In this document: one piece after another, positions 32,722 to 42,372 of the stretch
Layout of the letters: every line of letters begins with the position of its first letter
Position numbering within the stretch: the first letter of the stretch is position 1
Assembly (NCBI RefSeq): GCF_016862795.1
Contig: NZ_BONQ01000096.1
Span: 62,001-126,000, forward strand
Reading direction: 5' to 3'
DNA length: 64,000 bases
From: Dactylosporangium siamense
GTDB taxonomy: Bacteria; Actinomycetota; Actinomycetes; Mycobacteriales; Micromonosporaceae
Notes under the pieces: generated by a model
Seen by the model: the letters and a program-made list of their open reading frames with translations, nothing else
Told to the model about the DNA's origin: nothing
Database searches by the model: none
Translations under genes and position numbers: made by a program

Positions 32722-35240
32722 GAGTCGCCACCATGAGTGAGGCGGAGGCCCTGCGGGTCGCCGCGCCGAAGGACGACGCCGGTCTCGGCGCGCTGCGCAC
32801 CGCGCGGGGCAACCTGCCGCTCGACCGGATCGACGTGCACACGGCCATCACCGGTCTGGTCGCGCGGATCGACCTCACCCAGGAGTTCGTCAACGTCCAC
32901 GACGAGGCCCTCGAGGCGACCTACGTCTTCCCGCTGCCCGACCGGGCCGCGGTGATCCGCATGGCGATGACCGCCGACGGCCGGGTCGTCGAGGCGGAGC
33001 TGCAGGAGCGCGGTGCCGCCCGCGAGACCTACGACCGGGCGATCGCCGCCGGTCAGCGCGCCTCGATCGCCGAGGAGGAGCGGCCCGACGTGTTCACCAT
33101 GCGGGTCGGCAACATCCTGCCGGGCGAGCGGGTCAGCGTGTCACTGTCACTGGCCGGGCCGCTGTCGTTCGAGGACGGCGAGGCCACGTTCCGGTTCCCG
33201 CTCGTCGTCGCGCCGCGGTACATCCCCGGCGGGGCCCTCGACGGTGACAGTGTCGGCGTCGGGCACACGCTCGACACCGACGCGGTCCCCGACGCGTCCC
33301 GGATCACGCCGCCGGTGCTGCTGCCCGGGTTCCCCAACCCGCTGCGGCTGGGCATCACCGTCGACATCGACCCCGCGGGACTGCCGCTCGGCGAGGTCCG
33401 CTCCAGCCTGCACACCGTCCACCAGACCGAGCGGACCGTCACCGTCGTGCCCGGCGCGCGGGCCGACCGGGACTTCGTGCTGCGCCTGGCGTATGGGTCC
33501 GGCGAGGCCGGGCTGGCGCTCGTGCCCGACAGCTCCGGTGAGGAGGGCACCTACCGGCTGACCGTGCTGCCGCCGGCGTCGCAGGCGCCGCCGAAGCCCA
33601 AGGACGTGGTGCTGCTGCTGGACCGCTCCGGCAGCATGGGCGGCTGGAAGATGGTCGCCGCCCGCCGCGCCGCGGCCCGCATCGTCGACACGCTCACCGA
33701 CGGCGACCGGTTCGCCGTCCTCACCTTCGACGACCGGGTCGAGACGCCGAAGTCGCTGCCGTCCGGGCTGGCCGACGGCACCGACCGGCACCGGTTCCGG
33801 GCCGTGGAGCACCTGGCGCGGGTCGACGCCCGCGGCGGCACCGAGCTGCTCCAGCCGCTCATCGACGGGCTGAAGCTGCTCGACGCCACCGCCACCGCGA
33901 ACGGTGGCCGCGACCGGGTCCTGGTGCTGGTCACCGACGGCCAGGTCGGCAACGAGGACCAGATCCTGCGGACCGTCGCCACGGCGCTGCGCGGGGTGCG
34001 GGTGCACACCGTCGGCATCGACCAGGCCGTCAACGCCGGGTTCCTCGGCCGGCTCGCGATCGCCGGTGGTGGCCGCTGCGAGCTGGTGGAGAGCGAGGAC
34101 CGGCTCGACGAGGCGATGGACCGCATCCACCGGCGCATCGGCGCGCCGGTCGTCAGCGGCGTCACCGTCACCGCCGAAGGACTCGACCTGATCGACGGCA
34201 CGCAGGCCCCGGCCCGGCTGCCCGACGTGTTCCCCGGCGTGCCGTTCGTGGTCACCGGGCGGTATCGGGCCGCGGCGGACGGTGCGACCGGGGGCTCGCT
34301 GACCGCCGGCGGCACCATGCGCGACGGCACGCCCTGGTCGGCCACGGTCACCGCGACCCGGCACGACAACCCGGCGCTGACCGCGATCTGGGCCCGCGCG
34401 CTGCTGCGTGACCTCGAGGACGCCTATGTCTCCGGACCCGCCGGCGGCGACGAGCTCGAACGGCGGATCACCGGGGTGTCGCTGCGGTTCCAGGTGCTGT
34501 GCCGCTTCACCGCGTATGTCGCGGTGGACAAGCGGGTCGTCACCGAGGGCGGCGAGCCGCGCCAGGTGGTGCAGCCCGTCGACCTGCCGGCCGGCTGGGA
34601 GCTGCCGACGGCGGTGCCACCGCCGCCGCTGCACCCGACGGCGATGCCGATGGCCCCGCCCGCCAGCGCGCCCTACCGGAGCCGGTCCGCGGCGATGCCG
34701 TCGCCCGGCGGTCCGCCGCCGATGATGCCGCCGATGCCGCAGATGACGCCACCCCCGCCGCCGATGTCCGGCGCGCCGGCGGGAGCGCCGGCGCGGGACA
34801 TGACGGAGCGGGAAGAGGTGTCGAGCCGCACGTCGGTGCCGGTCCGGCCCGGCAGCGGGGGCGGGGTCGCCCGGTTGCTGCGCGGCCGGGGACCCGTGCG
34901 CCCGCAGGCGCCAGCGGCGGCGCAGCCGTCGGTCGAGGCGGAGCGGCGCCGGGCCGACACGGCGGAGCTGCGGGAGCTCGCGGCGGGCGAGGCGCGGCGG
35001 CTGCGGGAGGCCCAGGACCGGCCCGACTTCGAGCGGCGCGAGCTGCTCGAGGACCTCGGGTCGCGGCTGGCGGTGCTCGGCATCGGCGTCCTGCGGACCC
35101 TCGCGGAGCGGCTCACCCCGGCGGCGATCGCGGCCCGGCCCCTGGAGGAGCTGTGGCGTGAGGTCCTGACCGAGCTCGACGCGGTGGCCGGCGACCAGCC
35201 GGAGCCGCCCGCCACCCGCGGGGCGTTCTGGAAGCGCTGA
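32718..35240 (+). CDS. VIT and von Willebrand factor A domain protein
   Basis: An 840-residue protein combining an N-terminal VIT domain (about residues 30-165, RIDLTQEFVN, ATYVFPLPDRAAV, ERPDVFTMRVGNILPGE) with a vWA domain (about 295-470). The MIDAS motif DRSGSMGGW near residue 302 is intact, as are later Thr and Asp positions (VTDGQVGNED). A proline-rich linker (about 630-700) leads to a charged helical C-terminus. There is no signal peptide, so it is probably cytoplasmic, unlike eukaryotic inter-alpha-trypsin inhibitor proteins. Function is unknown; the coupled MerR regulator suggests an inducible system. Confidence 0.92.
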   Translation: MRVATMSEAEALRVAAPKDDAGLGALRTARGNLPLDRIDVHTAITGLVARIDLTQEFVNVHDEALEATYVFPLPDRAAVIRMAMTADGRVVEAELQERGAARETYDRAIAAGQRASIAEEERPDVFTMRVGNILPGERVSVSLSLAGPLSFEDGEATFRFPLVVAPRYIPGGALDGDSVGVGHTLDTDAVPDASRITPPVLLPGFPNPLRLGITVDIDPAGLPLGEVRSSLHTVHQTERTVTVVPGARADRDFVLRLAYGSGEAGLALVPDSSGEEGTYRLTVLPPASQAPPKPKDVVLLLDRSGSMGGWKMVAARRAAARIVDTLTDGDRFAVLTFDDRVETPKSLPSGLADGTDRHRFRAVEHLARVDARGGTELLQPLIDGLKLLDATATANGGRDRVLVLVTDGQVGNEDQILRTVATALRGVRVHTVGIDQAVNAGFLGRLAIAGGGRCELVESEDRLDEAMDRIHRRIGAPVVSGVTVTAEGLDLIDGTQAPARLPDVFPGVPFVVTGRYRAAADGATGGSLTAGGTMRDGTPWSATVTATRHDNPALTAIWARALLRDLEDAYVSGPAGGDELERRITGVSLRFQVLCRFTAYVAVDKRVVTEGGEPRQVVQPVDLPAGWELPTAVPPPPLHPTAMPMAPPASAPYRSRSAAMPSPGGPPPMMPPMPQMTPPPPPMSGAPAGAPARDMTEREEVSSRTSVPVRPGSGGGVARLLRGRGPVRPQAPAAAQPSVEAERRRADTAELRELAAGEARRLREAQDRPDFERRELLEDLGSRLAVLGIGVLRTLAERLTPAAIAARPLEELWREVLTELDAVAGDQPEPPATRGAFWKR

Positions 35241-35259
35241 GCGGCACGACAACCGGGAC

Positions 35260-35302
35260 CGCCGGCCGATGTACTGCAAACGCAGGAGTGCATCGGCCGG
35301 CG
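35260..35302 (+). terminator. Hairpin after the VIT/vWA gene
   Basis: CGCCGGCCGATG (35260-35271) pairs perfectly with CATCGGCCGGCG (35291-35302); the 19-base loop itself contains CTGC-AAAC-GCAG. It lies 20 bases after the stop and 12 bases before the next -10. Confidence 0.7.
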
Positions 35303-35313
35303 TCGCTCTTCTG

Positions 35314-35319
35314 TACGGT
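35314..35319 (+). promoter_or_regulatory. -10 element of a leaderless PAP2 gene
   Basis: TACGGT ends six bases before the GTG at 35326, the same hexamer and spacing as at uvrB and at the kinase gene starting at 51185. No convincing -35 is visible. Confidence 0.5.
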
Positions 35320-35325
35320 ACTGCG

Positions 35326-35907
35326 GTGATCTCCCAGCGCATCGCCCGTGCCGTCACCGAACTCCTCGCACCGGCGGTGCTGGTGTCGGTGCTCCTCGTG
35401 CTGCTCGCCGTGCACGGCGAGCCGAACCTGGGCCGGGGGCTGCTGCTCGGGGTCGTCGCCGCGCTGTTCGAGAGCGTGCTGCCGTTCCTGTACATCCTGC
35501 GCGGCGTGCGGCGCGGCGACCTGACCGACATCCACGTCGGTGACCACCGGCAGCGGCGCGGCCCGCTGCTCGTCGGGCTGGCGTCGGTCGCGGTCGGCTT
35601 CGTCGTGCTGCTCGGCCTGGACGCGCAGCGGGAGCTCCTGGCGGGTGTCGCCGCCGGCGGGGTCGGGCTCGTCGTCGCCGCCGCCGTCAACCACTGGTGG
35701 AAGATGTCGATCCACACCGCGGTCGCGGCCGGCGCGCTGGTCATCCTCGTCCTCGTCTTCGGCTGGCTCCTCGCCGCCACGGCGCCGCTGGTCGCGGCCG
35801 TCGGATGGTCCAGGGTGGCGCTGAAGGACCACACCGTGGCGCAGGTCGTCGTCGGCGCGCTCGTCGGCGCGGTCGTGGCGGGCGGGGTGTTCGCGGGCCT
35901 GCGGTAG
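35326..35907 (+). CDS. PAP2-family membrane phosphatase
   Basis: A 193-residue integral membrane protein with about five or six helices. The PAP2 signatures are KMSIHTAV near residue 125 and SRVALKDHTVAQVVVGALVG near residue 164, the latter matching the SRxxxxxHxxxD/Q catalytic block. The first basic motif (HVGDHRQRRGP near residue 66) is present in form. Substrates of the family are lipid or isoprenoid phosphates. GTG at 35326 is supported by the -10 hexamer six bases upstream. It precedes thrS by 54 bases. Confidence 0.87.
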   Translation: MISQRIARAVTELLAPAVLVSVLLVLLAVHGEPNLGRGLLLGVVAALFESVLPFLYILRGVRRGDLTDIHVGDHRQRRGPLLVGLASVAVGFVVLLGLDAQRELLAGVAAGGVGLVVAAAVNHWWKMSIHTAVAAGALVILVLVFGWLLAATAPLVAAVGWSRVALKDHTVAQVVVGALVGAVVAGGVFAGLR

Positions 35908-35961
35908 TGCGGCGGATAGAGTTCTGGAGGAATCAGACCTCTTCACGCTTGGGAGCAGACC

Positions 35962-37950
35962 GTGTCCACAGTGCGCTCGAACACCCTCGTGATCGCGGCC
36001 GGCACGACCGCCGGTGCCGCGGTCGCCGAGGCCGGGCTGCCGACCAGCGGGCCCAAGGCGATCGTCGTGGTCCGGGAAGACGGTGGACGGCTGCGCGACC
36101 TCGACTGGACGCCGGAGCAGGACACCGAGGTCGAAGCGGTCGACCTGTCCTCACCCGACGGGCTCAACGTGCTGCGCCACTCGACCGCGCACGTGCTCGC
36201 CCAGGCCGTCCAGGACCTGTTCCCCGAGGCGAAGCTCGGCATCGGCCCGCCGATCGAGCACGGCTTCTACTACGACTTCCAGGTCGACAAGCCGTTCCAC
36301 CCCGATGACCTGGACAAGCTCGAGAAGCGCATGCAGGAGATCATCAAGTCGGGTCAGCGGTTCCGCCGCCGCCGGTTCGACTCGGTCGAGCAGGCCAAGG
36401 CCGAGCTCAAGGACGAGCCGTTCAAGCTGGAGCTCGTCGACGTGAAATCGGATGTCGACCAGAGCGAGGTCATGGAGGTCGGCGGCGGCGAGCTGACGAT
36501 CTACGACAACCTCGACGCCCAGTCGGACAAGGTCTGCTGGTCGGACCTGTGCCGGGGGCCGCACCTGCCGACGACCCGGATGATCCAGGCGTTCAAGCTC
36601 ACCCGCGTCGCCGCCGCCTACTGGCGCGGCTCGGAGAAGAACCCGCAGCTCCAGCGGGTGTATGGGACCGCCTGGCCGACCCGCGACGCGCTCAAGGAAT
36701 ACCAGAAGCTGCTCGAGGAGGCGGCCCGCCGGGACCACCGCAAGCTCGGCGCCGACCTGGACCTGTTCAGCTTCCCCGACGAGATCGGCTCCGGCCTCGC
36801 GGTCTTCCACCCCAAGGGCGGCATCATCCGCCGGGAGATGGAGGCGTACTCGCGCCAGCGGCACGAGGAGGCCGGCTACGAGTTCGTCAACACGCCGCAC
36901 ATCAGCAAGGCGCACCTGTTCCAGACGTCGGGCCACCTGCCGTACTACGCCGACACCATGTTCCCGCCGATGGAGATGGAGGGCGCGGAGTACTACCTGA
37001 AGGCGATGAACTGCCCGATGCACAACCTCATCTTCCGGGCCCGCGGCCGGTCCTACCGTGAGCTGCCGCTGCGCATGTTCGAGTTCGGCACGGTGTACCG
37101 CTACGAGAAGTCCGGCGTGGTCCACGGCCTCACCCGGGTGCGCGGCCTGACGCAGGACGACTCGCACATCTACTGCACCAAGGAGCAGATGCCGGGCGAG
37201 CTGCGCGGGCTGCTGCAGTTCGTGCTCAACCTGCTGCGCGACTACGGCCTGCCCGACTTCTACCTGGAGCTGTCGACCCGCGACGACTCGCCGAAGTTCA
37301 TCGGTGAGCAGGCCGACTGGGACGAGGCCACCGAGGCGCTGCGCGCGGCGGCCATCGACTCCGGCCTGGAGCTGGTGCCCGACCCGGGCGGCGCCGCGTT
37401 CTACGGCCCGAAGATCTCCGTGCAGGCCCGCGACGCGATCGGCCGCACCTGGCAGATGTCCACGATCCAGGTCGACTTCAACCAGCCGAAGCGGTTCGAG
37501 CTGGAGTACCAGGCCTCCGACGGCACCCGGCAGCAGCCGGTGATGATCCACCGGGCGCTGTTCGGCTCGATCGAACGGTTCTTCGGTGTGCTCACCGAGC
37601 ACTACGCGGGCGCGTTCCCGGCGTGGCTGGCCCCGGTGCAGGTGGTGGGCATCCCGGTCCGCGCCGATCACGGCGACTACCTCGCCGAGTTCGCCGCGCG
37701 GCTGCGCAAGGAGGGCATCCGGGTCGAGGTCGACCACTCCGACGAGCGGATGCAGAAGAAGATCCGCACCGCGCAGCAGCAGAAGATCCCGTTCATGGCG
37801 ATCGCCGGCGACGACGACGTCAGCGGCGGCACCGTGTCGTTCCGCTACCGGGACGGCTCGCAGCGCAACGGGGTCGCCCTCGACGACGCCGTGGCGCACG
37901 TGGTGGAGGTCGTCCGTTCCCGCACGAATGTGGGACCCTCAGCGGCATGA
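35962..37950 (+). CDS. thrS: Threonyl-tRNA synthetase
   Basis: Charges tRNA-Thr. The 662-residue enzyme contains a TGS-like N-terminus, the editing domain with [10 protein letters not shown] near residue 73 and the HxxxC-type [11 protein letters not shown] near residue 195, class II motifs 1-3 (including [19 protein letters not shown] and [14 protein letters not shown]), and the C-terminal anticodon-binding domain. Catalytic-zinc ligands are represented by MNCPMH. GTG at 35962 has GGGAG six bases upstream. No T-box leader was seen. Its stop overlaps the HIT gene start (ATGA), as in the mycobacterial thrS locus. Confidence 0.97.
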   Translation: MSTVRSNTLVIAAGTTAGAAVAEAGLPTSGPKAIVVVREDGGRLRDLDWTPEQDTEVEAVDLSSPDGLNVLRHSTAHVLAQAVQDLFPEAKLGIGPPIEHGFYYDFQVDKPFHPDDLDKLEKRMQEIIKSGQRFRRRRFDSVEQAKAELKDEPFKLELVDVKSDVDQSEVMEVGGGELTIYDNLDAQSDKVCWSDLCRGPHLPTTRMIQAFKLTRVAAAYWRGSEKNPQLQRVYGTAWPTRDALKEYQKLLEEAARRDHRKLGADLDLFSFPDEIGSGLAVFHPKGGIIRREMEAYSRQRHEEAGYEFVNTPHISKAHLFQTSGHLPYYADTMFPPMEMEGAEYYLKAMNCPMHNLIFRARGRSYRELPLRMFEFGTVYRYEKSGVVHGLTRVRGLTQDDSHIYCTKEQMPGELRGLLQFVLNLLRDYGLPDFYLELSTRDDSPKFIGEQADWDEATEALRAAAIDSGLELVPDPGGAAFYGPKISVQARDAIGRTWQMSTIQVDFNQPKRFELEYQASDGTRQQPVMIHRALFGSIERFFGVLTEHYAGAFPAWLAPVQVVGIPVRADHGDYLAEFAARLRKEGIRVEVDHSDERMQKKIRTAQQQKIPFMAIAGDDDVSGGTVSFRYRDGSQRNGVALDDAVAHVVEVVRSRTNVGPSAA

Positions 37951-38459
37951 CGGGCACCCCGGATGATCTGGAACGGTTGTGGACGCCGCACCGGATGGCC
38001 TACATCAAGGAGGACCGGGCCGGCGACCACGACGAGCCGACCGGGTGCCCGTTCTGCCGGGCGCCCGGCCTGCCGGACGAGGAAAGCCTCGTCGTGGCGC
38101 GGGGTGAGCTCGTGTTCGCGGTGCTCAACCTGTACCCGTACAACCCGGGGCACCTGATGGTCTGCCCGTATCGGCACGTGGCCGACTACACCGACCTCAC
38201 CCCGGGGGAGACGGTGGAGCTGGCGACGTTCACGCAGACCGCGATGCGGGTGATCCGCCGGGCCAGCGGCGCCCACGGGTTCAACCTGGGCATGAACCAG
38301 GGGTCGGTGGCCGGTGCCGGCATCGCCGCCCACCTGCACCAGCACATCGTGCCGAGGTGGGGCGGCGACACCAACTTCATGCCCGTCGTCGGCCGGACCA
38401 AGGTCCTGCCGCAGCTGCTCACCGACACCCGGAAGCTCCTGGCCTCCGTCTGGGACTGA
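37947..38459 (+). CDS. HIT-domain protein, probable diadenosine tetraphosphate phosphorylase
   Basis: A 170-residue HIT protein. The catalytic triad motif [10 protein letters not shown] lies near residue 131, and CPFC near residue 34 suggests a zinc site. Its place directly after thrS matches the mycobacterial gene Rv2613c, which encodes an Ap4A phosphorylase; that assignment is by family and synteny. Ap4A is a by-product of aminoacyl-tRNA synthetases, so coupling to thrS makes sense. ATG overlaps the thrS stop. Confidence 0.93.
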   Translation: MTGTPDDLERLWTPHRMAYIKEDRAGDHDEPTGCPFCRAPGLPDEESLVVARGELVFAVLNLYPYNPGHLMVCPYRHVADYTDLTPGETVELATFTQTAMRVIRRASGAHGFNLGMNQGSVAGAGIAAHLHQHIVPRWGGDTNFMPVVGRTKVLPQLLTDTRKLLASVWD

Positions 38460-38463
38460 AGCG

Positions 38464-39486
38464 TCAGGACAGGTGCGCCACGGCCTCGAACCCGGGGTCG
38501 TGGGCGCGCCCCACCTGCGCCCGGCCGAGCTGCCAGGTGGCCGCCGCGGCGGCGAGGTCCGCGCCCGCGCTGGTGGTGCCGTCGACGTAGTAGTGCAGGG
38601 TCCGCACGCCGTCGCTGCTCTCGTGGGCGACGAGCTCGCCGTCGCCGTGCAGCGCCGCGGCGAGGGGACCGTCCTCGAAGTCCCGCAGCGCCTCCAGGGA
38701 GGCGGTGTCCGGCAGCCCTTCGTCGGTGCGGTGCGGAAACGGCAGCGACACCGGGACGTGCGTGTCGAAGCGGGGCCAGCGCACCGACCGCAGCGGCCGC
38801 ACGGCGAGCGCGAGGATCATCGGCGCGCCCGGCGGGGTGGCCCGCATGATGACCCACTGCGGCTCGCGGTACTCCTCCCGCAGCGTGTCGACGGCGGCGA
38901 CGAGGTCGAGCGGGTCCCGGGCGCCGGCGGGCTCGTCGGCCGCGAACTCGACCGCGCCGACCCACGTCTCGACGCCCTCCTCGCCGAGGAGCCAGTCGAG
39001 CGCCAGGAACGTCACCTGCCCCCGGACGGTCTCCTGCAGCTTGCGGAACATGGGGTGGTAGCCGACGACGTCGATCGCGGCGGCGCCGTCGTCGCGCTGG
39101 AACGCGAACCGCAGCTGCGACATGTCGAGCTTCACGCCGCCGCCGATCTCGATCGTCGCGGTGAGCGTCGAATGGTCCGGCTGGCGGCTGGTGTGGTATT
39201 CGAACTCGGGGTCGGCGGCGGGCGCGAGAGCGGCCCAGCGGGCGGCGACGGCCCGCAGCTCGGCGTTGCCGGAGGGGGAGACGACCAGCGCGTGCCGGGA
39301 CTCACGGCCAGCGCTGAACTCCCACGCGAGCTCCTTGTGGATCGCGGCGACCCGCTTGCTGACGTCCTCGGCGATCGAACCCCAGCCACCGCCGGCGATG
39401 GCGGCGACGACGGCGGGGCGGATCGTCGGCCACCAGGCCCAGAACTCGACGATCGGGTCCTGCTTCCTGCCCCGCGAGAAAATCAT
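38464..39486 (-). CDS. Conserved hypothetical protein, 340 residues
   Basis: A soluble protein that I do not recognise with certainty. It begins IFSRGRKQDPIVEFWAWWP, has ISPSG-like VVSPSGNAELRAVAARWAALAP and later LALDWLLGEEGVETWVGAVEF and a C-terminal VRTLHYYVDG. The opening WxWW region and the pattern of paired halves resemble actinobacterial DUF695-like proteins, but this is tentative. ATG at 39486 is preferred over the longer frame; TAGACT seven bases upstream may be a leaderless -10. It converges with the HIT gene, with a gap of four bases, and diverges from an acetyltransferase. Confidence 0.78.
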   Translation of the reverse strand: MIFSRGRKQDPIVEFWAWWPTIRPAVVAAIAGGGWGSIAEDVSKRVAAIHKELAWEFSAGRESRHALVVSPSGNAELRAVAARWAALAPAADPEFEYHTSRQPDHSTLTATIEIGGGVKLDMSQLRFAFQRDDGAAAIDVVGYHPMFRKLQETVRGQVTFLALDWLLGEEGVETWVGAVEFAADEPAGARDPLDLVAAVDTLREEYREPQWVIMRATPPGAPMILALAVRPLRSVRWPRFDTHVPVSLPFPHRTDEGLPDTASLEALRDFEDGPLAAALHGDGELVAHESSDGVRTLHYYVDGTTSAGADLAAAAATWQLGRAQVGRAHDPGFEAVAHLS

Positions 39487-39523
39487 GCCGCGCAGTCTAG
39501 GCGGACCTGCGAGGGTCTGGGTC

Positions 39524-39997
39524 ATGCGAGTGGACCTGTACGGCGGCGACCGGGCCGCGCTGCGGTGGTCGTTCGAGCTGGCCGAGGACTCCGCCGAGCT
39601 CCTCGACGGTTACCTGGACCAGGGCCGGGTCCTGGTGGCGCTGGAAACGGCGCCGGACGGCGGGCACGTCGTGGGCCACCTCCAGCTGGTCGGCCTGGAG
39701 ATCAAGAACATGGCGGTCGTGCCGCGGCGGCGCGGGTCCGGTGTCGGTGCCGCGCTCATCTCGGCGGCCGCGGCGTTGGTACGGGCGGAGGGCGGCGGCA
39801 CGATCCTCGTCGCGACCGGTGCCGCCGACGTCGGCAACCTGCGCTTCTACCAGCGGCAGGGGTTCCGGTTCCGGTCGGTCGAGCGGGACGTGTTCACCCC
39901 GGCGAGGGGGTATCCGGAGGGCATCATGGTCGACGGCATCGAGCTGCGCGACCAGGTCTGGCTGGACCGGGAGATCCAGCCAGACCCTCCACGGTGA
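39524..39997 (+). CDS. GNAT-family N-acetyltransferase
   Basis: A 157-residue acetyltransferase of unknown substrate. The acetyl-CoA-binding motif A is IKNMAVVPRRRGSGVGAALISAAAAL near residue 61, followed by ATGAADVGNLRFYQRQGFRF, as in the family. ATG at 39524 starts 37 bases from the divergent gene. The stop codon TGA is in the first of three 12-bp palindromes shared with the convergent EF-G-like gene. Confidence 0.9.
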   Translation: MRVDLYGGDRAALRWSFELAEDSAELLDGYLDQGRVLVALETAPDGGHVVGHLQLVGLEIKNMAVVPRRRGSGVGAALISAAAALVRAEGGGTILVATGAADVGNLRFYQRQGFRFRSVERDVFTPARGYPEGIMVDGIELRDQVWLDREIQPDPPR

Positions 39998-40027
39998 TCA
40001 CCGCGGTGATCACCGGGCTGATCACCG
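39992..40027. repeat. Three 12-bp palindromes carrying stop codons on both strands
   Basis: CGGTGATCACCG at 39992-40003 and 40004-40015, then GGCTGATCACCG at 40016-40027. The central TGATCA reads TGA on both strands. Unit 1 ends the acetyltransferase gene and unit 3 ends the convergent EF-G-like gene. Confidence 0.95.
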
Positions 40028-42184
40028 GGTCGCGGCGTGCTCCTTCTTCACCGCGTCGGCCAGGTGCGCCGGCATCGGGTCGTGCCGGGCGAAGGCCCGG
40101 CTGAACGTGCCCGAGCCCGACGTCATCGCCCGCAGCTCGACCGCGTAGCGGACCAGCTCGGTCGCGGGGACCTCGGCGCGGACCAGGGTCCGCTCCTGCC
40201 CGGCGGGGTCCGGCTCGTTGCCCAGGACCCGGCCGCGACGGCCGGACAGGTCGCTCATCACCGCGCCGACGAACTCGTCGGGGACCCGGATGGTGACCTC
40301 GTCGATCGGCTCGAGCAGCGTCGTCTGGCCCTGCTCGGCGGCCTCGCGCAGGGCCAGGGCGCCGGCGGTCTGGAAGGCCGCGTCGGACGAGTCGACGGAG
40401 TGGGCCTTGCCGTCGACCAGGGTGACCCGCACGTCGACGACGGGGTAACCGGCGACCATGCCGCGCTCCATCTGGTGGCGGACGCCCTTCTCCACCGACG
40501 GGATGTAGTTGTGCGGGACGACCCCGCCGACGATCTTGTCGACGAACTCGAAGCCGGTGCCGCGCGGCAGCGGCTCGACCTTGATGTCGCAGACCGCGTA
40601 CTGGCCGTGGCCGCCGGACTGCTTCACGTGCCGGCCGTGGCCGTGGCTGGGCGCGGCGAACGTCTCGCGCAGCGCCACCTTCACCGGCTCGGTGTCCAGT
40701 TCGACGCCGCCGGTGCGCAGCCGGTCCAGCACCACGTCGGCGTGCGCCTCGCCCATGCACCACAGCACCAGCTGATGGGTCTCGGCGTTGCGTTCCAGGC
40801 GCAGCGTCGGGTCGCCGGCGACGAGCCGGCCGAGGTTCTTGGCGAGGGCGTCCTCGTCGGAGCGGGTCTTGGCGACGATCGCGATCGGCAGCAGCGGCTC
40901 CGGCATCTCCCAGGGCGCCATGAGCATCGGGTCGTCCTTGCCGGAGATCGTGTCCCCGGTCTCGGCCGTCGTCGACTTGGTGATCGCGACGATGTCGCCG
41001 GCGACCGCGTACGGCACCTCGCGCAGGGTCGCGCCGAGCGGGGAGAACAGGTGCGCGAAGCGCTCGTCGGCGTCGTGGTCGGGGTGGCCGCGTTCGGCCA
41101 TGCCGTGCCCGGAGATGTGCACCGGGTGGTCGGGGCGCAGCGTGCCGGAGAAGACCCGCACGAGGGAGACCCGGCCGACGTACGGGTCGATCGTCGTCTT
41201 GACCACCTCGGCGATCAGCGGACCGGCGGGGTCGCAGCGCAGCGGGGCGTGCGGGTTGCCGTCGACGTCGGTGACGGGCGGCACCACGTGCTCCAGGGGC
41301 GACGGGAATCCGCTGGTCAGCACCTCGAGGAGGGCGTCGATGCCGAGGCCGGTCTGGGCGCAGACGGGCACGACGGGGTAGAAGGTGCCGCGGGCGACGG
41401 CCTTCTCCAGGTCCTCGATGATGACCGACGTCTCGATGATCTCGCCGCTGACGTAGCGCTCCATGAGCGTCTCGTCCTCGCTCTCGGCGATGATGCCCTC
41501 GAGGAGGCTGTTGTGCGACTCCTCGATCGCCGGCAGGTGCTGCGGCTCCGGGTCGCGGACCACCGGCGGGTAGCCCGCGGAGTAGTCGAAGATCCGGTGG
41601 GTGATCAGGCCGATCAGCCCTTCCACCGCCGCGCCGTCGTCGCCGAGCATCGGCAGGTACAGCGGCAGCACGTTGTCGCCGAACACGTCCTGACAGTGGT
41701 CGAGGGTGTCCTGGAAGTCGGCCCGTGGGTGGTCGAGGCGGGTGACGGCGACCGCACGGGGCATCCCGACGGCGGCGCACTCCTCCCACAGCGCCGCGGT
41801 GGCGGCGTCCACGCCGTCCACCGACGACACGACGAACAGCGCCGCGTCCGCGGCCCGCAGGCCGGCGCGCAGCTCCCCGACGAAGTCGGCGTAGCCGGGG
41901 GTGTCGAGCAGGTTGACCTTGATCCCGTCGTGCACGAGCGGGGCGCACGACAGCGTCACCGACCGCTGCTGCCGCACCGCCGCCGGATCGTGGTCGGTCA
42001 CCGTGGTGCCGTCGGCCACCGTGCCGGTCCGCCCGATCGTCGCGGTCGCCGCGAGCAGCGCCTCCACGAGGGTGGTCTTCCCGGCGCCGGAGTGCCCGAC
42101 GACGACCACGTTGCGTACCCTGCCGGGGTCATCAACCGCCGGCACCGGGCCGGCGACACCCTTCTCCTGGACCTTCTGCGCCAT
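40022..42184 (-). CDS. fusA2: Elongation factor G-like GTPase (EF-G2)
   Basis: A 720-residue EF-G paralogue. G1 is GHSGAGKTTL near residue 31 (AHVDHGKTT in true EF-G), G3 is DTPGYADFVGE and G4 reads TRLD rather than NKxD, so nucleotide specificity may differ. Domains II to V are all present, with RHVKQSGGHGQYAV and the domain IV VVPHNYIPSVEKG. Mycobacterial FusA2 (EF-G2) is the nearest known relative; it lacks normal translocase function. GGGAGG lies six bases before the ATG at 42184; GTG at 42187 is an alternative. The gene is inserted in the thrS-HIT-pgsA block. Confidence 0.93.
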   Translation of the reverse strand: MAQKVQEKGVAGPVPAVDDPGRVRNVVVVGHSGAGKTTLVEALLAATATIGRTGTVADGTTVTDHDPAAVRQQRSVTLSCAPLVHDGIKVNLLDTPGYADFVGELRAGLRAADAALFVVSSVDGVDAATAALWEECAAVGMPRAVAVTRLDHPRADFQDTLDHCQDVFGDNVLPLYLPMLGDDGAAVEGLIGLITHRIFDYSAGYPPVVRDPEPQHLPAIEESHNSLLEGIIAESEDETLMERYVSGEIIETSVIIEDLEKAVARGTFYPVVPVCAQTGLGIDALLEVLTSGFPSPLEHVVPPVTDVDGNPHAPLRCDPAGPLIAEVVKTTIDPYVGRVSLVRVFSGTLRPDHPVHISGHGMAERGHPDHDADERFAHLFSPLGATLREVPYAVAGDIVAITKSTTAETGDTISGKDDPMLMAPWEMPEPLLPIAIVAKTRSDEDALAKNLGRLVAGDPTLRLERNAETHQLVLWCMGEAHADVVLDRLRTGGVELDTEPVKVALRETFAAPSHGHGRHVKQSGGHGQYAVCDIKVEPLPRGTGFEFVDKIVGGVVPHNYIPSVEKGVRHQMERGMVAGYPVVDVRVTLVDGKAHSVDSSDAAFQTAGALALREAAEQGQTTLLEPIDEVTIRVPDEFVGAVMSDLSGRRGRVLGNEPDPAGQERTLVRAEVPATELVRYAVELRAMTSGSGTFSRAFARHDPMPAHLADAVKKEHAATR

Positions 42185-42206
42185 CACGCGCCTCCCGTCC
42201 TGCCAG

Positions 42207-42224
42207 CTGTGAGCAGTCTCACAG
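42207..42224. promoter_or_regulatory. Inverted repeat upstream of the EF-G2 gene
   Basis: CTGTGAG-CAGT-CTCACAG is a perfect 7-bp inverted repeat 22 bases before the EF-G2 start. It could be an operator or a 5' mRNA hairpin. Confidence 0.4.
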
Positions 42225-42372
42225 TCACGACCTGTTCACCGATCCCACACCCGAACCATCACCGACACAAGCCCGACGTACCCCACCGGCGCCATACGGT
42301 TTACTCAAGCACCGTGAGCAGGCCCACGCGCAGGTATCCGGCAAGCTCCGCCGCCGTTATCGTGGGAGCGCC

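Noticed and set aside
35908-35961. T-box or similar leader before thrS
   Set aside because: Only 54 bases separate thrS from the PAP2 gene. No specifier loop, T-box sequence or antiterminator structure is present.
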